This document shows positions 7,037 through 15,425 of a stretch of DNA of 15,918 nucleotides, one piece after another. The notes under the pieces were generated by a model that had not been told where the DNA came from, did not search any database, and worked only from the letters and a program-made list of their open reading frames with translations. Source of the DNA: CAZOIA01 sp964579675 (GTDB lineage Bacteria > Planctomycetota > Phycisphaerae > UBA1845 > PWPN01); NCBI GenBank assembly GCA_964579675.1, contig CAZOIA010000131.1, forward strand, positions 1-15,918, written 5' to 3'. Every line of letters starts with the position of its first letter. The stretch's first letter is position 1. Both the position numbers and the translations under genes were made by a program.

Positions 7037-7154
7037 CCGGCGCGGTCAGAGTCCCAGCGCGATCAGAGCCGGCCTCTGTGGGGCCGGTGTTTGCCCGGAT
7101 GGGAGAACCTCACGCCCCGAAGAAGCACCGGGCTCACAGAGCCCGGCTCCGAAC
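7037..7154 (-). repeat. Two-hairpin intergenic element, copy 2 (inverted)
   Basis: This is the reverse complement of the element at 1122-1243. On the plus strand it shows CCGGCCTC (7069-7076) with GGGGCCGG (7080-7087) and loop TGT, then CCGGGCTC (7128-7135) with GAGCCCGG (7139-7146) and loop ACA. Read on the minus strand, the stem CCGGGTTC/GAACCCGG of copy 1 is CCGGGCTC/GAGCCCGG here, a compensatory change of one base pair. The other stem keeps pairing through one G-T(U) wobble. Like copy 1 it lies between the 3' ends of two convergent genes (6936 and 7235). Confidence 0.85.
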
Positions 7155-7177
7155 CCTTATCCATGCTGAAACGCATC

Positions 7178-7284
7178 CGGCAAGTTGTCGCCACTCGCTT
7201 GCGGCAATGAATTGCCGCGGTCCGGTGGGCGCAATCAATTGGCGCGGTCCGGAGGGCGACGAATGGCTGCGGCCCGCAGGGCGG
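7178..7284 (+). repeat. Second hairpin-repeat family, tandem copy overlapping a gene end
   Basis: The first part (7178-7228) matches 9549-9599 at about 46 of 51 positions. It contains GCGGCAAT-GA-ATTGCCGC (7201-7218), a perfect 8-bp stem with a 2-nt loop. The core, consensus roughly GCAATgAATTGcCGCGGTCCGgaGGG, is then repeated in degenerate form at 7230-7256 and 7257-7281. The last two units lie inside the 3' end of the minus-strand gene that stops at 7235, so about 16 C-terminal residues of that protein are repeat-derived. Confidence 0.7.
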
Positions 7285-9265
7285 GGACGCCCGTATCAAC
7301 GCGACGGAGCTCGAAGTTGTCGAAGTCCGCCTTGAAGGGGTGGCCAGAGGCGGACTTGGTCCACCCGCGAAGCCAGACGCTGATCGCGGAGGTTTCGGGG
7401 CGGACCGGCTCACTTGTATACGGAACGAAGATGCTGTGGACGCCGGGCAGCGGGGTCCAACGAATGGTGTCGGCGCTGGGGTTCTCATCCTGTCCGGTCG
7501 GGTCGATGCCCACGTAGCACGCATGCTCGACGTCTACGGGCCATGATGACCGGACGAGCCCCCAGACGCGATACGTGTCTACGTGGCTGAGCCCCTCAAC
7601 GCGCTGGACGAAGCCTCCATCCACCGTGCTGCGGTCAACCTTGTCTCCCATCACGCGCAGGATGCGGTTGTCCTGGTTTGCCCCGTCGGTTACATAGCAG
7701 TGGGCGGTCCCGGCGTCGGTGGAGAAGGGCTCCCAGGCGTCGGCCCGGCCGTTCCGGGGGTTGTCCGGGGCCAGCGTGCCGGTCTGTGCATCTCCGTTTT
7801 CGAGAAGATTCTCAGGATGGACAGCGTCGTCCCAGTTGATGGCGTCGTGTTCGTACTCGATGATCTGCATGTCGAGGTCAAAGCCCACGTCCTGTTTGCC
7901 GTCCCGGTATGCAGTCCCGCCCTCGTACGTTTCGCCGGAGCACTGGCGGTAGGGGTTGAACCCGGGTTTCTCATCGCTGACGACGCCCTTGATGTTCACG
8001 TAGCCGTGGAGTGAGGCGTAGTTCTCGATGGACTCGAACTCGACGGCATAGGTCCGGCCGGGCACCAGGGGGACCTCCCCGGGGGCAAAGGCCAGACCGA
8101 AGGTTCCCCATGACGCATCGCCGGTATGAATACCGTTTCCCACGGCGATCTTTTCGACGCCAACGATGGGCCCGTCCGGGCGGGCTTGGCGGACGCGGAC
8201 AACCGCCCGCTGCCGATGGATCCCGGGTTGTGATCCGCCGGTGGCGGTATAAAGGACAACACCGGCCAGACTTCGTCCCCGGGCGACGTAAGTCTGGGAC
8301 CATTTGCGTGCGAACCCCGCGAACTCGCCGTATTCCATCTGAATATGCTTGTTGTAGGGGATAACGAGACCATCGCCGTCACCGGCGACGTACATCCACA
8401 GGTCGCGATCCACGAACCCCGCCTCGCCCTTGGGCCCGATTCGATAGCACCGGGCGTCTTTGTTGTCGTCGGGCCGCCAGAACATCTGGAACTTCCCGTC
8501 GGGCGACTCGGGCTTGAGAGCCACGGCATAGGTCTGGCCCGGCGTGAGCAGGACTTCGCCCGAGTTCCAGGCCGCCGACCACTCGTAGTTCTTGGCGCCC
8601 CCGCTGTCCACGTTGGGCACGGGAACCGCAGGGCCGAGCTGGTCCCATGTATCGGGCGTTCCCGGACCCTTGCGGTGGATCGACACGAGGATGGTCTGCC
8701 CCTGGGGCCCGGCACCATCCACACCGTCATGGACAACCTTGAACCCCACGTTGGTGACGCTGGTGGCTCTGGCGACGAAAGTCTGGTAGTAACAGGCGGC
8801 GGGATCGTCGTCGTAATCGCGATCGTGGAAAACGCCATAATCGCAGTTGGGGGTCACTTTCCGATCGATCCTGTCGCCGGGGCGCGTATAGATATTGGTG
8901 AATACGACCGGGCGAACGAAGACCGACGGACCGGTGAACAGGAGCGTGTATCGCCCTGCACTTCCGGTCATGTGATACCATCCGGACGGGGCCTGTTCCC
9001 AGGTCCGGTGGGCCAGCGCCTCGCTCCCGGGGCCGTCCAGGCTGGCGAAGCAGCGAACGTTGGCCAGCGGAAGGATATTCGGGTCGTCTGCGGGCCGACC
9101 CGGCGCAAAGTAATCCTCGACGATTCCCGTGTTCGGCAGCCTCGTGTCAGCCGCTTTGTGGACGCGGGCCGTCCAGACTCTTCCCATCAACAGAACCTGC
9201 GAGAAAGCGTTCGGGGGACAAGCCAGGTGCAACAAGCATACAACAGCGGGGATAAACAGTCTCAC
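7235..9265 (-). CDS. Secreted beta-rich multidomain protein of unknown function
   Basis: This is a 676-aa exported protein I cannot assign to a named family. A signal peptide covers residues 1-23 (cleavage near AFS-Q). Residues ~27-125 look like a carboxypeptidase-regulatory-like beta sandwich (RYTLLFTGPSVFVRPVVFTN). Two related jelly-roll-like modules follow. Module 1 (~157-295) has YYQTFVARATSVTNVGFKV and VLLTPGQTYAVAL. Module 2 (~321-470) has WSQTYVARGRSLAGVVLY and VPLVPGRTYAVEF. They resemble the lectin-like choice-of-anchor type of surface domain. Residues ~485-655 begin NLLENGDAQTG and look like a CBM4/9-type carbohydrate-binding sandwich. No catalytic residues are apparent. The GTG start at 9265 has GGGAG 6 nt upstream on the minus strand. 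It has no dockerin-like tail, unlike its neighbours; instead the last ~16 residues (RAAAIRRPPDRAN) come from a hairpin repeat. Glycan binding at the cell surface is inferred. Confidence 0.8.
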   Translation of the reverse strand: MRLFIPAVVCLLHLACPPNAFSQVLLMGRVWTARVHKAADTRLPNTGIVEDYFAPGRPADDPNILPLANVRCFASLDGPGSEALAHRTWEQAPSGWYHMTGSAGRYTLLFTGPSVFVRPVVFTNIYTRPGDRIDRKVTPNCDYGVFHDRDYDDDPAACYYQTFVARATSVTNVGFKVVHDGVDGAGPQGQTILVSIHRKGPGTPDTWDQLGPAVPVPNVDSGGAKNYEWSAAWNSGEVLLTPGQTYAVALKPESPDGKFQMFWRPDDNKDARCYRIGPKGEAGFVDRDLWMYVAGDGDGLVIPYNKHIQMEYGEFAGFARKWSQTYVARGRSLAGVVLYTATGGSQPGIHRQRAVVRVRQARPDGPIVGVEKIAVGNGIHTGDASWGTFGLAFAPGEVPLVPGRTYAVEFESIENYASLHGYVNIKGVVSDEKPGFNPYRQCSGETYEGGTAYRDGKQDVGFDLDMQIIEYEHDAINWDDAVHPENLLENGDAQTGTLAPDNPRNGRADAWEPFSTDAGTAHCYVTDGANQDNRILRVMGDKVDRSTVDGGFVQRVEGLSHVDTYRVWGLVRSSWPVDVEHACYVGIDPTGQDENPSADTIRWTPLPGVHSIFVPYTSEPVRPETSAISVWLRGWTKSASGHPFKADFDNFELRRVDTGVPALRAAAIRRPPDRAN

Positions 9266-9342
9266 GGAAAGCTCCCTTCGTGAATAACCGTGCGTAATCG
9301 AGCACGATCGTTTGGAAACAGCTACGCCGGTGATCTGCTTTC

Positions 9343-9371
9343 TGGATAAAGCACCCGGAGTGGATTGTCAA
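9343..9371 (-). promoter_or_regulatory. Candidate sigma-70-type promoter for the 676-aa gene
   Basis: On the minus strand TTGACA (9371-9366) is followed after 17 bp by TATCCA (9348-9343). The -35 is perfect and the -10 matches only half of the consensus. Transcription would begin near 9336, giving a leader of about 70 nt to the GTG at 9265. Position and spacing are right, but the weak -10 limits confidence. Confidence 0.4.
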
Positions 9372-9450
9372 CTGGCAAGTCGTCGGCCGGCATGATATCG
9401 CCGATCCCGACCCGGGGCAAGCGATGATCGGCGAGTGCAGCGCGAGGGAG

Positions 9451-9479
9451 TTGAATCCCGGGCGCAAAAGCGGGATAAT
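9451..9479 (+). promoter_or_regulatory. Candidate sigma-70-type promoter for the 1271-aa gene
   Basis: TTGAAT (9451-9456) and GATAAT (9474-9479) are separated by exactly 17 bp, each one mismatch from or close to the consensus hexamers. Transcription would start near 9486, leaving a leader of about 195 nt before the ATG at 9682. That leader contains the hairpin repeat at 9546-9604. Confidence 0.55.
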
Positions 9480-9545
9480 AGCTGGAGAGTGGGCATTCCC
9501 GAGAGCAAGGTCGGCCGCCGGGGGTACCTGTATCGAACAGAAGGA

Positions 9546-9604
9546 CTGCGGCAACTTGTTGCCGCCCGCTTGCGGCAGTGAATTGCCGCGGTCCGCAGGT
9601 TTTT
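9546..9604 (+). terminator. Hairpin repeat followed by T-run in the leader
   Basis: This is a copy of the second hairpin-repeat family (compare 7178-7228). CGGCAAC (9549-9555) pairs with GTTGCCG (9558-9564), and GCGGCA (9572-9577) pairs with TGCCGC (9584-9589). Alternatively an outer stem CTGCGG (9546-9551) pairs with CCGCAG (9593-9598). Five T residues (9600-9604) follow directly. Lying between the candidate promoter at 9451-9479 and the gene at 9682, it could act as an attenuator-like terminator, or simply be a repeat insertion. The remaining divergent region (9266-9681) holds nothing else I can name. Confidence 0.45.
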
Positions 9605-9681
9605 GCGATTCTTCGACGGGCACGAATAAGAGGGTGGCGGCAACTTGACACGACTCGATCAATCGCTTGGAGGGTTTTGTC

Positions 9682-12600
9682 ATGCGCTGGCGTTTCCAGA
9701 CGTACCTGGCGGGTGTGGTTCTGACCGCCGCGACGCACGCCGCCGCCGACTGCACGATCACCGGTGACGATACGATCGAGTGCAGCGGCACGACGTACCG
9801 GGCGGTGGACGACGAGTGCGTGCACTACGTGGATCTGGCGGCGCACACCGCCAATCACCCCGGGGTGCCCCTGCCCGATCTGGCCAAGAGGATCGCGGAC
9901 AACTTCGACGCCGACGCGGTGCCGGAACCGGTCGTCGTGGAACTCACGGATTACGTCGATTGCACGCAGACCGACCACAATTTCAGGGACGACAACCTCT
10001 GGGCCGAGTCGCCGCACCCGAACCAGCCATCGCGATTGATGAACATCAGCGGCAAGACATTCCGGGTGACGGCCGCCCCGGACGACGGGTTCGCCACCTT
10101 CTACTACTCCTACGACATTGCCACGGGCGGAATCGCCGGCGTGCCCCATCTGCTGGTGGCCGAGTCCTCCAACGACCAGGAGCGATATACCAGTCTCCAG
10201 ATTCATCACCCGGACGATATGGTGATCTCGCCCGACTTGCCCTGGGCCCCGCCCTATACCGGTGAGCCGACCTACAACCCCTGGGGCGATCCGTGGTGGG
10301 AGCAGAACTACCCGCGGACCGAACAGGGCCCCGTGTTCGGACCGGACGTGGGGCTGGCCGTCTATACCGGCCGCGAGCTCCCGATCGACCACCAGCCCTT
10401 CAACATCAGCATGATCTTTCATGCCAAGACGACCAGCACCCGGGTAGTCGTCTCGAGCCTGGGCTGCAACCTGAATCGCTCCGGCACCGACGGCGGGGCC
10501 GTGTCGCAGATGTGGATATTCAAGTTCGTCGATGTCATGAGCAACTCATTCCCCGTAGTCACCCTGCCGACAAACCCCGACCAGGAGCGGCACATCGGCA
10601 TTTACATGACGCACCCGTGGTACTTCTACGCCCACTACGGCACGCCGGTCCGGCTGCTAAGCCATCGCCAGGAGGGTCTGCTGCGAATGGTCCAGCACTT
10701 CAAGCTCTGCGGGTTCAACCACATCGTGTTCAATGCGATCAACGGTGCCGACCGCAGCGAGAAGACGTGGTACAGCGGCAGCGCCCACTTCGACTGGAAC
10801 TCCGCGGGCGATCTGCTGGCCGAGCTGCCCCCCATCGCCCAGGCCGAGGGCGTCCAACTGGTGCCCCTTATCACTTCGCTCAAGCACCCGACGCATTCCG
10901 GTGGGTTGTCGTTCTCCGGCGACTCGTACCAGAAAGGCACGGACGGTGACTACACGCGGGCGTTCGGCAACCCGACGCTGGATCCCCTTCGGCCCGAGGT
11001 GCAGCAGCTCACGTTCAATCTGCTGAGCGAGATTGCCAGCCGATGTGCGTCGAGCCCGGCGGTACGGGGCATCGGCATCCGTGCCAACGGCAAAATCGGA
11101 ACCTGCTACACGTCGGACCAGGACGGCTGGCGCGGGGCAAAGCTGTCCGGCTACTCATCCTGGGACCTCCAGCAGTTCAGGAATGACACCGGCAGTGGTG
11201 TGCCGACCTCGCCTCCTGGCACTGCCTACGATTGGCTTCGGGCCCGGCCCGCGGAATGGGAAGCCTGGATCAACTGGCGGTGTGTCAAGACCCGCGAGTT
11301 CTGGCTCGCCTGCCGCGACTTGATCAAGGGCTATCGCCGCGACTTGATCTTCTACGTGCAGTGTGACCTGCCGTCCGAGGTGCCCGGCACCAACATCGAG
11401 TGGGCCCAGGGCGAAACGCCTTACAATCTGCTTCGCCACCACGGGTACGACCCGAACATGTTCGCGAGCGATGCCGGTATCGTGATTACGCGGGGCATGA
11501 TGGTGGCCCTGGATCGCTTCAAGCACTCCAACCGATGGACGCCGCCCTGGGGCTCAAACTATGAGAACTACCGGTTATTCCATTACGCTCCGGGCGTGGC
11601 GGAGCTGTACGCAACCGCCGAGGGCCGGTCCTGCGAGTTTTACCAGGACTACTGGGAGGAGGCGTTCAACGCGTATTTCGAGTTCGGCTCACCGGGCGAC
11701 CCCAACGGCTTCTTCCGCACCAACACCCCCGCCGCCTTCAACCGGGCCTTCTTCGCCGGCGCCGCCATGTCCGTTCGCCGGCAGGATCCCGACACGATGA
11801 CCTGGCTCGGATGGAACCGCCCGACCCTCGGGCACGAAAGCGAGCTCCGCAAGTTCGCCCAGGCGTTCCGGGCCCTGCCGGCAGTCGATCCGGTTGCGTT
11901 TGACGGCACGGTCGATCCTGCGATGGACGAAGTGGTGGCGCGCTGGCACGACGATCGGCTCGCAGTCATCAACGATACCGACACCGCCCGGACCATCACG
12001 CTGCATTTTGCCGAGCCCGTGCCGGCGGGAGATGCAATCACGGACGTGGTCACCGGCGGCAAGCTCATGTCAGCCACTCAACTCGAGCGCCAGCACGTGT
12101 CGCTTGATGCCGAGGCTTACAGCCTCAATACGTTCCTGTATACCGAGGCGACCGCGCCGGTGGCGGATTTCACCACCGATCCCCTGCCGACCGATCCGCC
12201 GCTGATCGTCCAGTTCCACGACGCGTCCACCGCCACGAACATCACCGACTGGGATTGGGACTTCGGCGACTTCTCGCCCCACGGGAGCGGTCCGGATCCG
12301 TCGCACACCTACGCGGGCTACGACACGTACAACGTGACCCTGACGATCACCGCCGACGGCGGACAATACGAGACCACCAAGCCGATTACGCTGGTACCAT
12401 CCCCGCCAACAGTGGCGAGCGAGTCGCCACCGCGAGGCGCCTCGATCAACCGGTTGTCTTCGGTGAGCGTGACCTTCTCCGAAGCGGTGACGGGGGTGGA
12501 CGCCGATGATATGACGGTTAACGGTTCGGCGGCCACGGATTTGGCCGGCACCGGTGCCGGTCCCTACGTGTTCACAGGTTTTGCCGCGCCGGGTGTCGGC

Positions 12601-13497
12601 ACGGTCAATGTCGGGTTGGCCTCCGGGGGCATCCACGATTTGGGCGGCACGGCTTTCGAGGGCGACAACTGGAGCTATACGATCCTGCCGCCGCCCGTGC
12701 CCGGTGTGGACAACCCCAGCTTCGAGGACAACGGAGGCTCACTCGACGGCTGGGAAATCGTGCTCGTTTTGGGGCCGGGGCCCGACAACCCGCCGTGGGA
12801 CAACAGCAGTCCGTGGGGGGTTACCACGCAGTTCGGCACCCACTTCGGAGGAAAGATCACCAGCGGCATGCAGCGCGAGTTCTATATGGGCCAGGTCGTC
12901 GGTGCGACTGATTGGGATGAGTACAGCACCGAGGCCGACTGGCAGCTCGATACGTGGGTGCAACTCCGCTGCACACACGAGGAGAACCCAAACCCCACCG
13001 GCGTCCACCACGTCTGGGAGATCGGCTGGAACGACGACGGCTCGGAGCCGATGGGTATCATGAACTGCGACAACTACCAGGTCATGGCCTCAGTGGACGG
13101 GAACTACACCGGCAACGACTACTACTTCCATCAACTCCAGGCGAGTGGCACGATTACCGGTGTGACCGGCCTGCGGGGAGTTGCCCTGCGCGTGCGAATG
13201 TACAACGACAACGCCTGGTGGTGGACGTACATGAACACCGACAACGTCGAGTTCGTCGTTACCTCCATCCCGCCCACGCCGGTCCCCGGCGACTTTGACG
13301 GCGACCGCGACGTGGACCTGAGCGACTTCGCCATCTTCCGGGCTTGCGCAACCGGCCCCAATATCGGCCCACCCGGCGTTGGCTGTGAAGAGACCGATCT
13401 GGATGCCGACGGCGACGTCGATCAATCCGACTTCGGTCTGTTCCAGCGCTGCTACACCGGACCGGCTGTACCCGGCGATCCCGACTGCGCGGATTGA
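9682..13497 (+). CDS. Secreted putative glycoside-hydrolase-like protein with PKD, Ig-like, CBM-like and dockerin-like domains
   Basis: This is a 1271-aa exported protein. The signal peptide is residues 1-22 (cleavage near AAA-D). Residues ~23-300 are beta-rich. Residues ~303-720 look like a TIM-barrel hydrolase of the poorly characterised GHL type (HIGIYMTHPW, LCGFNHIVFNAING, QLVPLITSLKHP, AVRGIGIRANG, DLIFYVQCDLP). A beta domain (~745-825) of the kind that follows such barrels comes next. PKD is at ~827-905 (WDWDFGDFSP ... HTYAGYDTYNVTLTI), an SbsA-like Ig domain at ~907-1005 (VSVTFSEAV), and a CBM-like sandwich at ~1006-1195 opening VDNPSFEDNGGSLDGWEI. The tail at ~1203-1271 has DFDGDRDVDLSDF and DLDADGDVDQSDF. 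I could not identify the catalytic pair with certainty. The start at 9682 is chosen because GGAGGG (9669-9674) precedes it by 7 nt; the TTG at 9667 is rejected. It shares its tail type with the 811-aa hydrolase. Confidence 0.83.
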   Translation: MRWRFQTYLAGVVLTAATHAAADCTITGDDTIECSGTTYRAVDDECVHYVDLAAHTANHPGVPLPDLAKRIADNFDADAVPEPVVVELTDYVDCTQTDHNFRDDNLWAESPHPNQPSRLMNISGKTFRVTAAPDDGFATFYYSYDIATGGIAGVPHLLVAESSNDQERYTSLQIHHPDDMVISPDLPWAPPYTGEPTYNPWGDPWWEQNYPRTEQGPVFGPDVGLAVYTGRELPIDHQPFNISMIFHAKTTSTRVVVSSLGCNLNRSGTDGGAVSQMWIFKFVDVMSNSFPVVTLPTNPDQERHIGIYMTHPWYFYAHYGTPVRLLSHRQEGLLRMVQHFKLCGFNHIVFNAINGADRSEKTWYSGSAHFDWNSAGDLLAELPPIAQAEGVQLVPLITSLKHPTHSGGLSFSGDSYQKGTDGDYTRAFGNPTLDPLRPEVQQLTFNLLSEIASRCASSPAVRGIGIRANGKIGTCYTSDQDGWRGAKLSGYSSWDLQQFRNDTGSGVPTSPPGTAYDWLRARPAEWEAWINWRCVKTREFWLACRDLIKGYRRDLIFYVQCDLPSEVPGTNIEWAQGETPYNLLRHHGYDPNMFASDAGIVITRGMMVALDRFKHSNRWTPPWGSNYENYRLFHYAPGVAELYATAEGRSCEFYQDYWEEAFNAYFEFGSPGDPNGFFRTNTPAAFNRAFFAGAAMSVRRQDPDTMTWLGWNRPTLGHESELRKFAQAFRALPAVDPVAFDGTVDPAMDEVVARWHDDRLAVINDTDTARTITLHFAEPVPAGDAITDVVTGGKLMSATQLERQHVSLDAEAYSLNTFLYTEATAPVADFTTDPLPTDPPLIVQFHDASTATNITDWDWDFGDFSPHGSGPDPSHTYAGYDTYNVTLTITADGGQYETTKPITLVPSPPTVASESPPRGASINRLSSVSVTFSEAVTGVDADDMTVNGSAATDLAGTGAGPYVFTGFAAPGVGTVNVGLASGGIHDLGGTAFEGDNWSYTILPPPVPGVDNPSFEDNGGSLDGWEIVLVLGPGPDNPPWDNSSPWGVTTQFGTHFGGKITSGMQREFYMGQVVGATDWDEYSTEADWQLDTWVQLRCTHEENPNPTGVHHVWEIGWNDDGSEPMGIMNCDNYQVMASVDGNYTGNDYYFHQLQASGTITGVTGLRGVALRVRMYNDNAWWWTYMNTDNVEFVVTSIPPTPVPGDFDGDRDVDLSDFAIFRACATGPNIGPPGVGCEETDLDADGDVDQSDFGLFQRCYTGPAVPGDPDCAD

Positions 13498-13564
13498 GCA
13501 GGCACGATCGAGCACATGTGGTAAGAGCGGGACTAATCGGCCCGGACTGCATGAGTCGAACAGA

Positions 13565-13590
13565 AAGATCGGCTCAGCTTGCCCGATCTT
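13565..13590. terminator. Hairpin between convergent genes
   Basis: AAGATCGG (13565-13572) and CCGATCTT (13583-13590) form a perfect 8-bp stem with a 10-nt loop, 67 bases after the 1271-aa gene and 109 bases before the end of the SDR gene. The AT at the stem base gives short A and T runs on both sides, so it may terminate in both directions. It is unrelated in sequence to the two-hairpin element at the other convergent gene ends. Confidence 0.45.
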
Positions 13591-13698
13591 CGATTACCAC
13601 CACTTCCGACTCCTTTTCCGATCTGACACCTCTTCCGCTATTTGGGGGCGATGTCGGCCTCTTCAGACCTGGTCATCACCCGGGGCGGAGACCGTTCT

Positions 13699-14481
13699 TC
13701 ACATCGGCTCCGGATGCTGCCACACGCTCATGCCCCCGTCCACCAACAGCATGTGCCCGACGACGTGCGAGGCGGCATCGCTGACCAGGTAGACCGCACC
13801 GGCCCCGCACACCTGGGCGTCAGGAATCTGGCCGTTGGGCGTGTGGTGGGCGATCCACGCCGCCTTGTCCGGCTCCTCGTCGAGCCACTGCGTCGAAGCT
13901 GCACGGACGAGACCGGGAGCCAGCCCGTTGACCCGGATGTTGTGTGGGGCCAGGGCGACAGCCAGGGTCTTGACCATCATTTCGACCGCGCCCTTGGAGG
14001 TGTCATAGGCGGTGGAAACCGGTTCGGCGAGCCGGCCGTTGATCGAACCGACGAACAGCACGCGACCGGCCACACCGCTTGCGATCCAATGGCGGGCAAA
14101 ACGCTGGGTCAGGAAGTATCCCGCCGTCACGTTGAGCTGCATCGTCTTGGCGAACCGCTCGACCGTCATTTGCTCGAAAGGCACGTCAAAATACTGACCG
14201 GCGTTGTTGACCAGGATGTCGAGCTCGGGCCGGGCTGCGATGGCCGCCTCGAAAACCTCAGCCACCGCCGTTTCGGTCGGTCCCGAGAGGTCGCCTGCGA
14301 CGAAAGAAGCTGACACTCCGTGCGCTCGGCATCGTTCGATAACCTCCCGCGCCTCGGACCCGAGCGATCGACCGTGGATCACAACATCAGCACCGGCCGC
14401 GGCGTACGCCTCCGCGATTGCCCGCCCCACGCCCTTTGTGGACCCGGTCACCAGCGCTGCGTGTCCTGTCAGATCAATCAT
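13699..14481 (-). CDS. SDR family oxidoreductase
   Basis: This is a 260-aa classical short-chain dehydrogenase/reductase, a cytoplasmic NAD(P)-dependent oxidoreductase. The cofactor motif is TGSTKGVG (residues 12-19), and NNAG lies at 92-95. The catalytic tetrad is complete: N117, S146 (VGSING), Y159 and K163 (YDTSK). The second strand ends IHGRS, where R38 suggests preference for NADP(H). The length is standard for the family and the C-terminal LVDGGMS is typical. The ATG at 14481 overlaps the stop of the upstream amidohydrolase gene by 4 bases (ATGA), so the two are translationally coupled. The substrate cannot be read from the sequence. A sugar, alcohol or keto-acid intermediate that the partner enzyme also handles is plausible inference. 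The gene ends facing the 1271-aa gene. Confidence 0.92.
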   Translation of the reverse strand: MIDLTGHAALVTGSTKGVGRAIAEAYAAAGADVVIHGRSLGSEAREVIERCRAHGVSASFVAGDLSGPTETAVAEVFEAAIAARPELDILVNNAGQYFDVPFEQMTVERFAKTMQLNVTAGYFLTQRFARHWIASGVAGRVLFVGSINGRLAEPVSTAYDTSKGAVEMMVKTLAVALAPHNIRVNGLAPGLVRAASTQWLDEEPDKAAWIAHHTPNGQIPDAQVCGAGAVYLVSDAASHVVGHMLLVDGGMSVWQHPEPM

Positions 14482-15425
14482 GTCTCAATCAAACCTTCGC
14501 CGAACAGCCAACGCCGCGGCCCGGTACTGCTCATGCTCAGCTTCACCGTTTCAGGCAACGAATGCAACACCTCTGCCTCATCCTTGTAGGAGAACAGAAG
14601 TTGGAGTTCGTCGTCGCACCAGCTCATGAACGGGTTGTCCGATCCCCACAAATATCGGCCGCCGAGCATCTCGTGGATAACCTCCAGGACCTGGGCCGGG
14701 TGCGAATAATCAGCGTCCACGCGGTCGGCCGGCGGGGCAATGATCGGCGAGTCCTCGCGGGCCAACCGGCACTGGGCCAGGATCGCGGCACAGTCAACCC
14801 AGACGTTCGGCATCTGTGCCGCTCTCCGCAGGTGCCCGGCGTGGAACCCGAGTGAATGGGCCAGACTGAACCGTACCCCCGGGAACGCTTCCGCCACCGA
14901 CAGGCAATCCGTAACCTGGGCCCAGATCGCCTCCGGCTGCACGCTCGCATGCAACAGCACCGGCAACTCGTGTTGTCGGGCGAACGCCATCAACCCGCGG
15001 CCCGCATCGAGAAGCGACCGGATCGGCGACTGGATGATCGTTGACTGCACCTTGAGGCCGGCAATTCGGCCCACGAGTCTCTCGAGGTTCGCCAACTGCT
15101 CGGGTACGTGCCGCGACGGATCGAACATCGCCAGCGGCATCAGCCGGTGCTGGGCGTCGATACGGTCGAGTTCGTTCACCAGCAGTTCGTTCTCTCGATC
15201 GAACGGCACCCGCCCGGGCAGCAGCTCGATTGCCTGGCGATCAGCAAAGGCGTACGGGTCGAACGCCGACGGCAGCACAAACGGGAAGCACACCGCCCAG
15301 TCGATTGCCTCCGCGTTCATGTGCTGGAGCAGGTCCTGGGCGGTCGCCGCGTAAGGCCACCAGCCGCGCAGATAAAAAGCCTGGTCCAGCCCCACGTGCG
15401 TATGAACGTCATAGATCAGCGACAT
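14478..15425 (-). CDS. Amidohydrolase-2 family TIM-barrel enzyme
   Basis: This is a 315-aa metal-dependent hydrolase or lyase of the amidohydrolase superfamily (Amidohydrolase_2 type, which includes decarboxylases and sugar lactonases). The N-terminal metal motif is H8-T-H10 (YDVHTHVG). Further metal/catalytic residues fit H159 (LLHAS), H190 (LAHSLGFH) and the essential aspartate D263 (WGSDNPF). Length matches the family and there is no signal peptide, so it acts in the cytoplasm. The start at 15425 is well supported by AGGAGG 8 nt upstream on the minus strand. It is the first gene of an operon with an SDR dehydrogenase (ATGA overlap). A dehydrogenase plus lactonase pair, as in oxidative sugar degradation, would suit a window full of glycan-active proteins, but this pairing is only inference. 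Confidence 0.9.
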   Translation of the reverse strand: MSLIYDVHTHVGLDQAFYLRGWWPYAATAQDLLQHMNAEAIDWAVCFPFVLPSAFDPYAFADRQAIELLPGRVPFDRENELLVNELDRIDAQHRLMPLAMFDPSRHVPEQLANLERLVGRIAGLKVQSTIIQSPIRSLLDAGRGLMAFARQHELPVLLHASVQPEAIWAQVTDCLSVAEAFPGVRFSLAHSLGFHAGHLRRAAQMPNVWVDCAAILAQCRLAREDSPIIAPPADRVDADYSHPAQVLEVIHEMLGGRYLWGSDNPFMSWCDDELQLLFSYKDEAEVLHSLPETVKLSMSSTGPRRWLFGEGLIET

